DNA from: JAZKSG01 sp036626215
Lineage (GTDB): Archaea; Thermoplasmatota; E2; DHVEG-1
NCBI GenBank assembly: GCA_036626215.1
Contig: JAZKSG010000013.1
Coordinates: 1 to 30,428 of the forward strand
Direction of reading: 5' to 3'
DNA: 30,428 nt
A program made the position numbers and the translations under genes. The notes beneath the pieces were generated by a model, which searched no databases, was not told where the DNA came from, and saw only the letters and a list, made by a program, of their open reading frames with translations. Shown piece by piece: positions 7,190 through 14,902 of the stretch (positions are counted from its first letter, which is position 1; every line of letters begins with the position of its first letter).

Positions 7190-7777
7190 ATGAAAAAACA
7201 AATACTCATAATAACAGCTATTCTAACAATACTATTATGCAACAGTGGCTCAGCTTCTTTTGTGTTAGAACCTGCAGAGACACAGATAAATCTAACACAT
7301 GATTACCAGCCAGGTAACACCACTAGGAAAATATCTATTTATAACAACAAAGAAGAACAGTTGAATGTAACATGGTACAAAGAACATCCTTATCAGCCAA
7401 CCAGAAAAAAAGATAGAACAAACATTTCTAATCTATCTTGGATAGATGTAACTCCATCATGGCAAGAAATATTTCCACATAACAAAACTAACTTCTACAT
7501 TCATTTAAACATCCCAAAAAACTATAGTTTTAAAGGTGAAAAATGGGAGGTATGGGTTACTTTTAAAATAAACTCTGAGGGTCAAGATAATTTAAAGGTA
7601 GAACAAGTCGCCAAAATATTGATAGATACACCTGATGAAATAAACGACGATAAAAACAGCTCTGAGTGTACTGATAAAAAAAATAGTGGTTTTAACTTTT
7701 TTCAATATGTAGCATTAATTCTTGTTGTAATAGCTATTTTAATAATAACGTATCTTTTTAAAAGAAGGCAGCTGTAG
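7190..7777 (+). CDS. Single-pass membrane protein with exported Ig-like domain (paralogue of 3772-4371)
   Basis: 195 aa, 23 bases after the beta-helix gene and probably in its operon. It has an N-terminal signal peptide (1-23) and an exported Ig-like domain (~25-150). The motifs NLSWIDVT, LNIPKNY, EKWEVWVTF and KILIDTPDE match the protein at 3772-4371. A transmembrane helix (~170-190) and a short basic tail (FKRRQL) follow. Several N-x-S/T sequons suggest glycosylation. Being placed next to the beta-helix protein suggests a partner or assembly role. The two paralogues flank the regulator/beta-helix unit, but use different codon preferences, so a recent tandem duplication is unlikely. The family is not recognised by name. 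It converges with the UPF0200 gene, 7 bases apart. Confidence 0.8.
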   Translation: MKKQILIITAILTILLCNSGSASFVLEPAETQINLTHDYQPGNTTRKISIYNNKEEQLNVTWYKEHPYQPTRKKDRTNISNLSWIDVTPSWQEIFPHNKTNFYIHLNIPKNYSFKGEKWEVWVTFKINSEGQDNLKVEQVAKILIDTPDEINDDKNSSECTDKKNSGFNFFQYVALILVVIAILIITYLFKRRQL

Positions 7778-7784
7778 AGTTCTT

Positions 7785-8336
7785 TCAACTGTCTTTTAGT
7801 CCCTCTATAATCTCTCTGATTTCATCACGAAATTGTTTTATCCCTTCTTCATTGTAGACTACTGTATCTGCTGCAGTTATAACCTCTTCAATCCCCCACC
7901 CCTGCTCTCTCTTATCTCTATCTTTAATCTTTTCAAGGTTTTTAGCGTCATCTTTTCTTCCTCGTTTCATAGCTCTTTTATGTCTTATTTCATCAGAGGC
8001 TTCGATCGCTATCAAAATAAATTTTTCTTCTAATTCTTCTTCAAAAAACTCGATTTCTTCAATGTTTCTAATGCCATCTATAACCAGGACATCTGTTTTT
8101 TCCATCTGACGTATTTTTTCCAACGTCCGTTTTGCCCATATCTCTAGACCATGTTTGTCACGCATCTTATTTGCTATATCGCCTACGTTTTCATTAGTGA
8201 GCTCTAAGTCTCTGTCTTTTACCTCTTCCCAGACTAAGTCACCCATCCGTATAACTGGTAACCCCATCTGTTTTGCAACTTTTACTGCTTCTGTTTTACC
8301 TGAACAAGGCATACCTGTGAAAGCAATAACTTTCAT
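7785..8336 (-). CDS. UPF0200-family P-loop nucleotide kinase-like protein
   Basis: 183 aa. The Walker A motif GMPCSGKTE (residues 8-16) opens a P-loop kinase fold. DVLVIDGIRNIEEIEFF (~85-101) is the Walker B region, and an arginine-rich lid contains RHKRAMKRGRKDDA. The nearest family known to me is UPF0200, an archaeal set related to dephospho-CoA kinase and adenylate kinases, whose substrate is not firmly established. A small-molecule phosphoryl transfer role is expected. Length fits the family. The start ATG is supported by the P-loop lying close to the N terminus. It stands alone on the - strand between the surface island and the tRNA-Leu gene, with no operon partner. Confidence 0.8.
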   Translation of the reverse strand: MKVIAFTGMPCSGKTEAVKVAKQMGLPVIRMGDLVWEEVKDRDLELTNENVGDIANKMRDKHGLEIWAKRTLEKIRQMEKTDVLVIDGIRNIEEIEFFEEELEEKFILIAIEASDEIRHKRAMKRGRKDDAKNLEKIKDRDKREQGWGIEEVITAADTVVYNEEGIKQFRDEIREIIEGLKDS

Positions 8337-8386
8337 TATTTAACATATCCTCGTAAGATCTGATTAAACATCCATTTTTTGGTTAG

Positions 8387-8574
8387 TGCAGGGGGAGCGA
8401 TTCGAACGCTCGAAGACCTACGTCACAGGGTATCTCAGTGCAAGACTATTAACAAGTTTATACAGCTATATCAACCGTATAGGCAAGAGCTATTTTGAGT
8501 CTTAAGACGAAACATTTAATTATATATTTTTGCACACCTAAGCCCTGCCCCTTTGACCACTCGGGTACCCCTGC
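8387..8574 (-). tRNA. tRNA-Leu (anticodon UAG) with a 105-nt bulge-helix-bulge intron
   Basis: On the - strand the 5' exon (8574-8537) gives acceptor GCAGGGG, D-arm and anticodon stem CAGGG. The anticodon TAG lies at 8540-8538 and G37 at 8537. The 3' exon (8431-8387) gives A38, CCCTG, a class II variable arm (GAC-GTAG-GTC), T-arm GAGCG-TTCGAAT-CGCTC, CCCCTGC and discriminator A. CCA is not encoded. The intron occupies 8536-8432. A canonical splice structure can be drawn: outer helix GGG/CCC, 3' bulge AU|A, central 4-bp helix CUUA/UGAG, 5' bulge GG|U, inner helix GUGCAA/UUGCAC. This is the form cut by the archaeal tRNA-splicing endonuclease. The mature RNA would be 83 nt before CCA addition and would read CUA and CUG-type leucine codons. 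Confidence 0.9.
8432..8536 (-). other. tRNA intron (37/38 position)
   Basis: The 105-nt intron lies between G37 and A38 of tRNA-Leu(UAG), flanked by perfect bulge-helix-bulge pairing. It is AT-rich, longer than most archaeal tRNA introns, and encodes no obvious protein. No guide-RNA boxes were recognised in it. Confidence 0.85.
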
Positions 8575-8648
8575 AATACAATTTATCTGCACCAGTAATA
8601 TAGATTCCACTCAAAAACTTTTTCGAGAAAAATAACTTTTCCTAATCT

Positions 8649-8870
8649 TTAAAACAATTTGTTTTCATCTCCCTCTCGGTCGATAAGCTGCGGTTCACCA
8701 TATTTAGCATAACAGTTAGTACAAAATTGTCGTGCAAGCATAGAATGAAGATGTTCGTCTACTCCTTCTTCTTGATGATATATCTCTCCTTTTGCTATCT
8801 TACTGTTACATTTGGAGCAGACTTTAGGGGACGCAGCTTTTTTTCTAATCAACTTAGTTTTAATATTCAT
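8649..8870 (-). CDS. Small zinc-ribbon-like protein
   Basis: 73 aa. Two CxxC pairs (C18/C21 in CSKCNSKI and C50/C53 in CTNC) spaced by 28 residues make a likely four-cysteine zinc site. Two histidines (H40, H42) lie between them. The N terminus is basic (MNIKTKLIRKKAASPK), as in small nucleic-acid-binding ribbons. No named family is recognised, and DNA, RNA or protein binding cannot be decided. The start ATG is preceded by GGAAAAA-type purines, not a strong ribosome site. It lies alone between tRNA-Leu and tRNA-iMet; the neighbourhood gives no functional hint. Coding status is supported by the paired cysteines and the lack of any better frame. Confidence 0.65.
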   Translation of the reverse strand: MNIKTKLIRKKAASPKVCSKCNSKIAKGEIYHQEEGVDEHLHSMLARQFCTNCYAKYGEPQLIDREGDENKLF

Positions 8871-9245
8871 TTTTCCTGAACTTTCCTCCCTTAAAATTAA
8901 TTAATCCATAACTATTTAATAATATTTTTCTATCAAACATAACAGGAACTTGTTTTTAACCTATATATAAAATAAATTAGCAATATTTTCACTTACTATT
9001 TCTGCATACTGAATAGAAGAAACATTTTTATAACATTAACCATAGTTCTTTTTTTATCATATAATGATCCCAAAAAAGAATTTACACTGAAAACAAAATT
9101 TTTTTGTAATAGACTAAACATTACAACAAGAATCCATAAGCATCATTTCGGCTAATGTGTATGGGAATTTAGAATAAGTACTAAATTTAAGTATGAGAAA
9201 CTTTATTCACGAAGGAAGTGACTAATCCTCTTCTATATCAAAAAT
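8871..9245. other. AT-rich intergenic region, no gene seen
   Basis: About 375 bases with stops in all frames. A TATA-like AAATTTAAGT at 9183-9192 could serve the tRNA-iMet gene. TATATATAAAATAAA near 8961-8975 could be a promoter in either direction. No hairpin, guide RNA or small ORF with support was found. Confidence 0.4.
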
Positions 9246-9320
9246 AGCGGGGTGGGGTAGCCAGGAGATCCCGACGGGCCCATAACCCGTAGATCAGTGG
9301 TTCGAATCCACTCCCCGCTA
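9246..9320 (+). tRNA. Initiator tRNA-Met (anticodon CAU)
   Basis: AGCGGGG pairs with CCCCGCT, giving the A1-U72 end typical of archaeal initiators. The anticodon stem ACGGG/CCCGT has three consecutive G-C pairs next to the loop CCCATAA (anticodon at 9281-9283), the mark of initiator tRNAs. The T-arm is GTGG-TTCGAAT-CCAC. The discriminator is A and CCA is not encoded. No intron. Confidence 0.95.
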
Positions 9321-9374
9321 CTTTTTCAACATTTTTTTATAACACACAACCTTTTCCTAAAAGATAGAATACTC

Positions 9375-10118
9375 GTGAAAGACAAACAAAAAAATCGTTT
9401 CTGGGAGATAGACACCCTACGTGGCATAGCAGTCATAATGATGATAACCTATCATGTTTTCTATGATTTGAATTTTTACCAGGCATATAGTATAAACATC
9501 CATGGTCTGTTTTGGCGTTTTTTCCTCTATCCCATCGGCGGAATCTTCCTCCTATTGGTAGGTATCTCTCTATATCTTAGTTTTACTAGAAAAGAAAAAA
9601 GATTAAGTCATAAAGAAATCTTGTATATATTCTGGAAAAGAGGAGTTAAAATATTTTTATTAGGGATGGTTATAACAGCTATAACTTTACTATATCTCGG
9701 AGAAGGTTTTGTTGTATTCGGTGTTCTTCATTGTATAGGATTATCTATAATTTTAGGTAGTTTCTTTCTAAAAAAACCATTATATGCTCTACCAGCTGGA
9801 CTCTTATGCATAGCTGGTGGTTTAATACTTCAGAATTTTACATTTAGTTTCCCTTGGCTTCTCTGGATAGGTTTTATACCCTCAGATTTTTACACTGTTG
9901 ATTATTTTCCATTGCTCCCTTGGTTTGGAGTAGTATTAACAGGTATTTTTATTGGGAAAAATTTGTATCCAAACTATCAAAGAAGACATAAAATCCCGGA
10001 TATGTCGCATTTTAAGATAATAAAAACACTTTGTTTTATAGGTAGACATTCCCTGATGATATATTTTTTACATCAACCAGTTATAATAGCTCTTATCCAC
10101 CTAATGTTTAAATTATAG
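9375..10118 (+). CDS. DUF1624-family integral membrane protein (putative acyltransferase-like)
   Basis: 247 aa from the GTG at 9375. The open frame extends back into the tRNA-iMet gene, so any earlier start is unlikely; from GTG the protein begins VKDKQKNRFWEIDTLRGIAV, which fits family members. The motif WEIDTLRGIAVIMMITYHVFYDLNFY is the start of the DUF1624 domain, distantly related to heparan-alpha-glucosaminide N-acetyltransferases. About seven hydrophobic helices are visible. The histidine in TYHVFYD and the late GRHSLMIYFLHQPV motif are conserved in this group. An envelope sugar or lipid acylation role is only an inference from the family. It ends 26 bases before the convergent purM gene, with an oligo-T tract (~10130-10138) between. 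Confidence 0.8.
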   Translation: MKDKQKNRFWEIDTLRGIAVIMMITYHVFYDLNFYQAYSINIHGLFWRFFLYPIGGIFLLLVGISLYLSFTRKEKRLSHKEILYIFWKRGVKIFLLGMVITAITLLYLGEGFVVFGVLHCIGLSIILGSFFLKKPLYALPAGLLCIAGGLILQNFTFSFPWLLWIGFIPSDFYTVDYFPLLPWFGVVLTGIFIGKNLYPNYQRRHKIPDMSHFKIIKTLCFIGRHSLMIYFLHQPVIIALIHLMFKL

Positions 10119-10144
10119 CTACAATCGTCGTTTTTTTTTGGAGT

Positions 10145-11164
10145 TTAAAATTTTATTCTATTTGCTTCAACACCTTCTCCTTTGCTTATTTCTCCAACAG
10201 TTTTCACCTTTGAATCTGAATATTTCTCTAGAATTGAAATTGTCTCTTCTTCGTCTTGTGAAGATACTATTACTGCGAAACCCATACCCATGTTAAAGGT
10301 TTGATACATCTCTTTTGTCTCCACATTTCCTTGTTGTTGGATAAAATCAAATATCGGTTGAGGTTCAAACAAATCGTTTAAAACATATTTTACTTTTTTA
10401 TTCAGCCGTGAAAAATTACGGAGACCTCCACCAGTTATATGGGCTAAACCATGAGGATGTATTTTTTCAAACAATTTTAGTATTTCTTTCACATAAATCT
10501 GTGTAGGTGTAAGCAATATTTCACCGATTTTTTTACCGGGATATAAGTCTTCTGGAAAAGAATCATCGTATGAATAGTTGTTTTCCTCTACAACTTTTCT
10601 AGCGAGGGTTAAACCGTTGGAATGTATTCCACTGCTAGACAACCCTATGATTTTATCTCCTGGTTTTATTTTTTCACCAGTTACAATCTGATCTTTTTTA
10701 AGAAATGCTAGGCAGGTGCCAGCGAGATCAAAACCATTTACTATCTCCGGAAGTGAAGCAGTTTCTCCACCTATAATTGATATGTTAGAGTGTTCTGCTC
10801 CTTTTTGAAGTCCTTCCCCTATCTCTTTGGTTTTTTCTGGTTCTGGTTTGTCTATAGCGAGGTAGTCTACAAAAGCTATAGGTTCGGCCCCTACACATAC
10901 CGCGTCGTTGACATTCATAGCTATACAGTCTATACCTACAGTGTTCCATTTTCTCATTTGGTTAGCAATCAAAACTTTGCTCCCTACTCCATCTGTACAC
11001 ATAACAAGAGCATGTTCTCCAAAATCTACCATCCCTGCATAATGTCCACCTAGTGGTTCCCCAAGCCCTTTTCTTTCTGCTTTAAAACTAGTGAGCATTT
11101 CTTTTATCGCTTTTTCCTCCTTTTCGATGTCTACCCCACTATCTCTATATGTCATTCTTTTCAA
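10145..11164 (-). CDS. purM: Phosphoribosylformylglycinamidine cyclo-ligase (AIR synthetase)
   Basis: Converts formylglycinamidine ribonucleotide to aminoimidazole ribonucleotide (AIR) with ATP, the fifth step of purine synthesis, in the cytoplasm. Family motifs are all present: TYRDSGVDI at the N terminus, GGHYAGMVDFG, CTDGVGSKV, GIDCIAMNVNDAVCVGAEP, IIGGETASLPEI, GLSSSGIHSNG, HITGGGL and FNMGMGFAV. The 339-aa length is usual. The listed start is TTG with GGGAGG 12 bases upstream; an ATG three codons in (11155) would begin MTYRDSGVDI, closer to relatives but farther from the ribosome site. It is divergent from thiL, 71 bases away; both proteins belong to the PurM/ThiL ATP-binding superfamily, and AIR is also the precursor of the thiamine pyrimidine. 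Confidence 0.95.
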   Translation of the reverse strand: MKRMTYRDSGVDIEKEEKAIKEMLTSFKAERKGLGEPLGGHYAGMVDFGEHALVMCTDGVGSKVLIANQMRKWNTVGIDCIAMNVNDAVCVGAEPIAFVDYLAIDKPEPEKTKEIGEGLQKGAEHSNISIIGGETASLPEIVNGFDLAGTCLAFLKKDQIVTGEKIKPGDKIIGLSSSGIHSNGLTLARKVVEENNYSYDDSFPEDLYPGKKIGEILLTPTQIYVKEILKLFEKIHPHGLAHITGGGLRNFSRLNKKVKYVLNDLFEPQPIFDFIQQQGNVETKEMYQTFNMGMGFAVIVSSQDEEETISILEKYSDSKVKTVGEISKGEGVEANRIKF

Positions 11165-11235
11165 ATCAAACTAATCCTCCCATGGAAACTTAGATTTTTT
11201 TAGAGTTATACTTTTTTTATGAATAAAGTTTTTGA

Positions 11236-12231
11236 ATGAAAACGCTTCTATCTTTTCTTGTTGTGGCAACTATAGAAGATCTTGGTGAAAGAAAAGCAAT
11301 AAATCTTATTTCAGAGTTTTTGACCAGAGGAAGTGAAGCCATAGGTATAGGAGATGACTGTGCTGCTTTCAAGTTAAACGATGATTATCTTCTTATTTCA
11401 ACAGATATGATCTGTGAAAAAACCCATATCCCTGATAAAATGACTCCTTGGGAGATAGGATGGTTTATAGTAGCTATCAACCTTAGTGATATCGCCGCCA
11501 AAGGCGGAAAACCATTAGGAATAGTCTTGTCACTTGGTTTACCCAAAAAAACCTCAGAGGATTTTCTAAAGAAGCTTATGAAAGGTGCAGATGAATGCGC
11601 AACTGAATACAATTGCTCAATAGTAGGTGGAGACACAAAAGAAAACTCTAATTTCACAATAGCCGGAACCGCTTTTGGATTAGTAGATAAAAAACTTTTT
11701 ATGAGCCGAAGAGGAGCAGAAATTGGAGATATCATAGCAGTTACCGGAGATCTTGGTAAAGCTGGAGCAGGATACTATAGCCTAAAAAATAATCTAAAAA
11801 ATAAAAAACTACAATTGGGGTTAACCAAACCATATACCCGCATCAAAGAGGGGAAGATTCTTAGTGAAACTGGAATGATAAACTGCTGTATGGATATATC
11901 AGATGGACTTTCCTCTTCTCTTTACCAACTTAAAGATATTAACAAAGTAGGATTCAAAATATATAGAAACCAGATACCCGTCTCTGATACAGCCAAGTTT
12001 TTATCAGATAGAAAAGATTTTGACTTAGATTTTAACGTTTTACATTTTGGTGGAGACTATGAACTTCTCTTAACGTTAAATCCGGAAAATTTTGAAAAAG
12101 TAAAAGAAAAAATTGAGAAAAACAACAGTAGTTTGACCAAAATAGGGGTGGTAACCCAACAAAAAAAGATTATAATTGAAGACAAAAACACTCAAATTTT
12201 AGAAAATAAAGGTTTTGAACACTTTAAATAG
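11236..12231 (+). CDS. thiL: Thiamine-monophosphate kinase
   Basis: Phosphorylates thiamine monophosphate to thiamine diphosphate with ATP, the last step of cofactor synthesis. Motifs match ThiL: TIEDLGERKAINLI near the N terminus, AIGIGDDCAAF, STDMICEKTHIP, WEIGWFIVAINLSDIAAKGGKP, IVGGDT, VTGDLGKAGAG, CCMDISDGLSSSL and HFGGDYELL. The acidic GDD and DISDG clusters bind Mg2+. 331 aa, slightly longer at the N terminus than usual, because residues 1-11 precede the normal TIEDLGE start. No ribosome site precedes the ATG, and a TATA-like TTATACTTTTTTTA (11206-11219) lies ~25 bases upstream, so a leaderless start is likely. A GTG at 11263 is a weaker alternative. No thiamine riboswitch core is visible upstream. 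Confidence 0.92.
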   Translation: MKTLLSFLVVATIEDLGERKAINLISEFLTRGSEAIGIGDDCAAFKLNDDYLLISTDMICEKTHIPDKMTPWEIGWFIVAINLSDIAAKGGKPLGIVLSLGLPKKTSEDFLKKLMKGADECATEYNCSIVGGDTKENSNFTIAGTAFGLVDKKLFMSRRGAEIGDIIAVTGDLGKAGAGYYSLKNNLKNKKLQLGLTKPYTRIKEGKILSETGMINCCMDISDGLSSSLYQLKDINKVGFKIYRNQIPVSDTAKFLSDRKDFDLDFNVLHFGGDYELLLTLNPENFEKVKEKIEKNNSSLTKIGVVTQQKKIIIEDKNTQILENKGFEHFK

Positions 12232-12347
12232 AAAACCCTCCTCCCTCTTATAAAAACAGTTTATTTTCCTATATTCGATAATATTTGTTAAATAAAACCT
12301 TTAAATAATAACAAAATAATATATTTATAGGAACGGTGCACCATCCA

Positions 12348-13649
12348 ATGGATAAAAAAGTTATAACAATTATAGTAGCAGCTTTTATAGCTATAGCTAT
12401 TTTATCAGCCTTTTTTGTAATGGATGATGAAGAAAAAGATAAAAATACTCCTCCTAAAGTTTTAATAAATCATCCTAAAGGTGGAAACGATGTTTCTAGC
12501 ATAGTTATGATAAGTGGCACCGCCTATGACCCTGATGATGGATATGAAAACTCGTTGGTAAGAATCTGGATTGACGGTGAATGGCATACTGCAGATGGTT
12601 TCGGACAATGGAGCTATGAATGGAACACTTTCGACGTAAACGATGGTACATATACTATCAAAGCCCAAGCCCATGACGGTATAAGTTATTCTACTATAGA
12701 CTCTGTTACGGTGACTGTAGACAACGTTGAATCCGTGGAGACAAACTCCCATAAATGGGCGGTTTTTGTAGCAGCGGCAAATTCAGCACCAGAAGAAAAT
12801 AAAAAACTAGGGAACGGTGGATTACATCTATCAGAAGATATGGCTTCTTATTTTATTGAAAACTATGGATACCCTACAGATAACATTTTTATTCTTTTTG
12901 ACGACGGTTGGCTAAGAAGAAACAATGGATACGGTGAAAGATTTGTTACATTACAAGAGAGAGAACATGAATATGATATTAACTATGGCTCTGCGACAAG
13001 GTCTAGCGTAAAATCTGTTATTAGCCATGTGGTGGAAAAGGCTAACCAGTATGAGGATAGTGAAGTTTTCCTCTGGTTTTTTGGTCATGGATTGGGGGAT
13101 AGTAGCAAGGAGTTAACTGGTGGTAAACTATTGCAGAGAAGCGCTATTTTTCTTTGGGATGGAAAGTTAACTGATGAACAACTCGGTGGTTGGCTTTCTG
13201 GTTTAAACGCCAAAGAATCATGTATCGTTGTTGATGCCTGTTATAGTGGAGGTTTTGCTGATAAAACTATCCTGAATCTACCGGAGATGTTTTTGTTCCG
13301 CTCTGATCTGTCATCATCTGGTAGAGTGATCATCTCTGGGGCCAGTAAGTTTAGAGAAGGATATGCGAGTACTGAGAGTGGTCCATTGTTTACACTTTTG
13401 TGGTTTGATGGAATAAAAACTGGTAAAGCTGATGGTTTTAAACCATGGGTTTTTAACCTTGGACGAAAAACCCGTTTAGATATATTTAAAGATGGAAAAG
13501 TATCTGTTGAAGAAGCTTTTTACTATGCCAGTTATAATTTAAGAAAAAATAAGGATCTTGACTATTTTAGTGGAATGCACCCTCAAATCAATGACATGTA
13601 TCCGGATAAAGGCTTTTTCCGTAACAATGATGGGCTTATATTAGGATAA
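12348..13649 (+). CDS. Membrane-anchored extracellular caspase/legumain-like cysteine peptidase with Ig-like domain
   Basis: 433 aa from the ATG at 12348; an in-frame GTG at 12336 is possible, but GGTG lies 9 bases before the ATG. A signal-anchor helix (~4-26) is followed by an Ig-like domain (~35-125; GTAYDPDDG, VRIWIDGEW). Residues ~133-433 have a caspase/hemoglobinase fold: WAVFVAAANS as the first strand, GYPTDNIFILFDD, then the catalytic histidine in LWFFGHG (H247) and the catalytic cysteine in VVDACYSGGF (C298), each after a hydrophobic strand. GHG and DxCYSGG fit clan CD (C13 legumain, C14 caspase/metacaspase and relatives); the exact family cannot be fixed by eye. The topology puts the peptidase outside the cell. 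It probably processes proteins at the cell surface. It has its own promoter region and is not in an operon. Confidence 0.82.
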   Translation: MDKKVITIIVAAFIAIAILSAFFVMDDEEKDKNTPPKVLINHPKGGNDVSSIVMISGTAYDPDDGYENSLVRIWIDGEWHTADGFGQWSYEWNTFDVNDGTYTIKAQAHDGISYSTIDSVTVTVDNVESVETNSHKWAVFVAAANSAPEENKKLGNGGLHLSEDMASYFIENYGYPTDNIFILFDDGWLRRNNGYGERFVTLQEREHEYDINYGSATRSSVKSVISHVVEKANQYEDSEVFLWFFGHGLGDSSKELTGGKLLQRSAIFLWDGKLTDEQLGGWLSGLNAKESCIVVDACYSGGFADKTILNLPEMFLFRSDLSSSGRVIISGASKFREGYASTESGPLFTLLWFDGIKTGKADGFKPWVFNLGRKTRLDIFKDGKVSVEEAFYYASYNLRKNKDLDYFSGMHPQINDMYPDKGFFRNNDGLILG

Positions 13650-13717
13650 AAACCCTTATTTTTTGTGGGATAATTTTAATATACCTTTTCTTGTCTATTA
13701 AAAAGAAGCGGTTATTA

Positions 13718-14728
13718 ATGAAAAAAAAAGCCAGGTTTTGGGAGACCATAAAGGATAGTCAGGTAGAGTGTAAACTATGTAATCAAAACTGTAAGATAAA
13801 AAATAATCAGACTGGTTTTTGTGGAGTACGTAAAAACGAGGGGCAGAAACTGTATACTCTGATATATGGTTCTTGTTCGTCAGTAGCTGTAGACCCTATA
13901 GAAAAAAAACCGTTGTATCATTTTAAACCCGGAACAAAGGCATTGTCTTTAGGGACGGTAGGCTGTAATTTTAGATGTATGCATTGTCAAAACGCTACTA
14001 TTAGTCGTGCATCACCAGATGATTTCCCATATATGAAAAATTATTCACCTGAAGAAATAGTCTCCTTAGCTAAAGATAAAGGTTGCGAAGGAATAGCTTG
14101 GACATATAATGAACCGGGTATTTGGTATGAATTTAGTTTCGATACTGCTAAACTTGCTCATGAAGAGGGTCTGTATAACGTGTATGTCACCAACGGATAT
14201 ATACAAGAAGAACCGCTGAGGGAAATTGCTCCTTATCTGGATGCTTTAAATATTGATGTAAAAGCGTTTAATAATGACTTCTACAAAGAGGTATGTAAAG
14301 CTCGTCTTAAGCCTGTGTTAGAGAGCTGTGAACTTTCCAAAAAACTTGGTTTACATTTAGAGGTCACCTATTTGATTATACCTGGCTATAATGATTCTGA
14401 AGAGGAAATACAAGATTTTTGTAGCTGGGTAACTGAAAAACTTGGTGAAGAGACACCTGTTCATTTTTCCCGTTTTCATCCAGATTATAAAATGAGAGAT
14501 GTCTCTATGACTTCTATAGAGACTATGAACCAGGCACATGAGATAGCTAAAGAATCTGGAATACAACATCCCTATCTGGGAAATGTACCACCTGGTAAAC
14601 ATGATAACACGTTTTGTCCTAATTGTAACAATATCTGTATTTCCCGCCGTGGTTTTTCAGCTCAGAAAAAAGGTTTAAAGGAAAGTAGATGCTCAAAATG
14701 TGGATGTGAACTATCCTTAACTATATAA
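13718..14728 (+). CDS. amrS: AmmeMemoRadiSam system radical SAM enzyme
   Basis: 336 aa from the ATG at 13718; a TTG at 13691 would add nine residues. The radical SAM cysteine cluster is CNFRCMHC (C83, C87, C90). N-terminal cysteines (CKLCNQNCKI, TGFCGVRKN) precede it, as in the AmrS/PflA-like group. Other family motifs are YGSCSSVAVDPIEKKPLYHF, GIAWTYNEPGIW, NVYVTNGYI, ALNIDVKAF, VTYLIIPGYND and HFSRFHPDYKM. A C-terminal zinc ribbon (CPNCNN and CSKCGC) ends the protein. The family is named for co-occurrence with AMMECR1 and Memo proteins; neither is in this window, and its substrate is not settled here. A TATA-like TTTTAATATACC (13673-13684) lies ~38 bases upstream, giving a very short leader. 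Confidence 0.88.
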   Translation: MKKKARFWETIKDSQVECKLCNQNCKIKNNQTGFCGVRKNEGQKLYTLIYGSCSSVAVDPIEKKPLYHFKPGTKALSLGTVGCNFRCMHCQNATISRASPDDFPYMKNYSPEEIVSLAKDKGCEGIAWTYNEPGIWYEFSFDTAKLAHEEGLYNVYVTNGYIQEEPLREIAPYLDALNIDVKAFNNDFYKEVCKARLKPVLESCELSKKLGLHLEVTYLIIPGYNDSEEEIQDFCSWVTEKLGEETPVHFSRFHPDYKMRDVSMTSIETMNQAHEIAKESGIQHPYLGNVPPGKHDNTFCPNCNNICISRRGFSAQKKGLKESRCSKCGCELSLTI

Positions 14729-14902
14729 AAGAATATAATAAAACAAACATATTTTTATAAACTCTTGTAGGATAATACTATTAAAATATTGATATTTAGC
14801 AATATAAACAGAAAATTTAATAAAGGCCTAAATATACTATAATAATAGATAAATAATAATTTAGAATAAAAAAACAACGGTAAACTAGGTGAAAAACAAG
14901 TT

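Noticed and set aside
8432..8536. Homing endonuclease or guide RNA inside the tRNA intron
   Set aside because: No open frame and no C/D or H/ACA boxes were seen in the 105 bases.
9060..9115. C/D box guide RNA (AATGATC ... CTGA)
   Set aside because: The C box deviates from RUGAUGA and no D'/C' pair is found.
9297..9374. Upstream extension of the DUF1624 frame
   Set aside because: It begins inside the tRNA-iMet gene; the GTG at 9375 gives a normal family N terminus.
11165..11235. Thiamine riboswitch before thiL
   Set aside because: The gap is only 71 bases and lacks the conserved CUGAGA core; a leaderless start is more likely.
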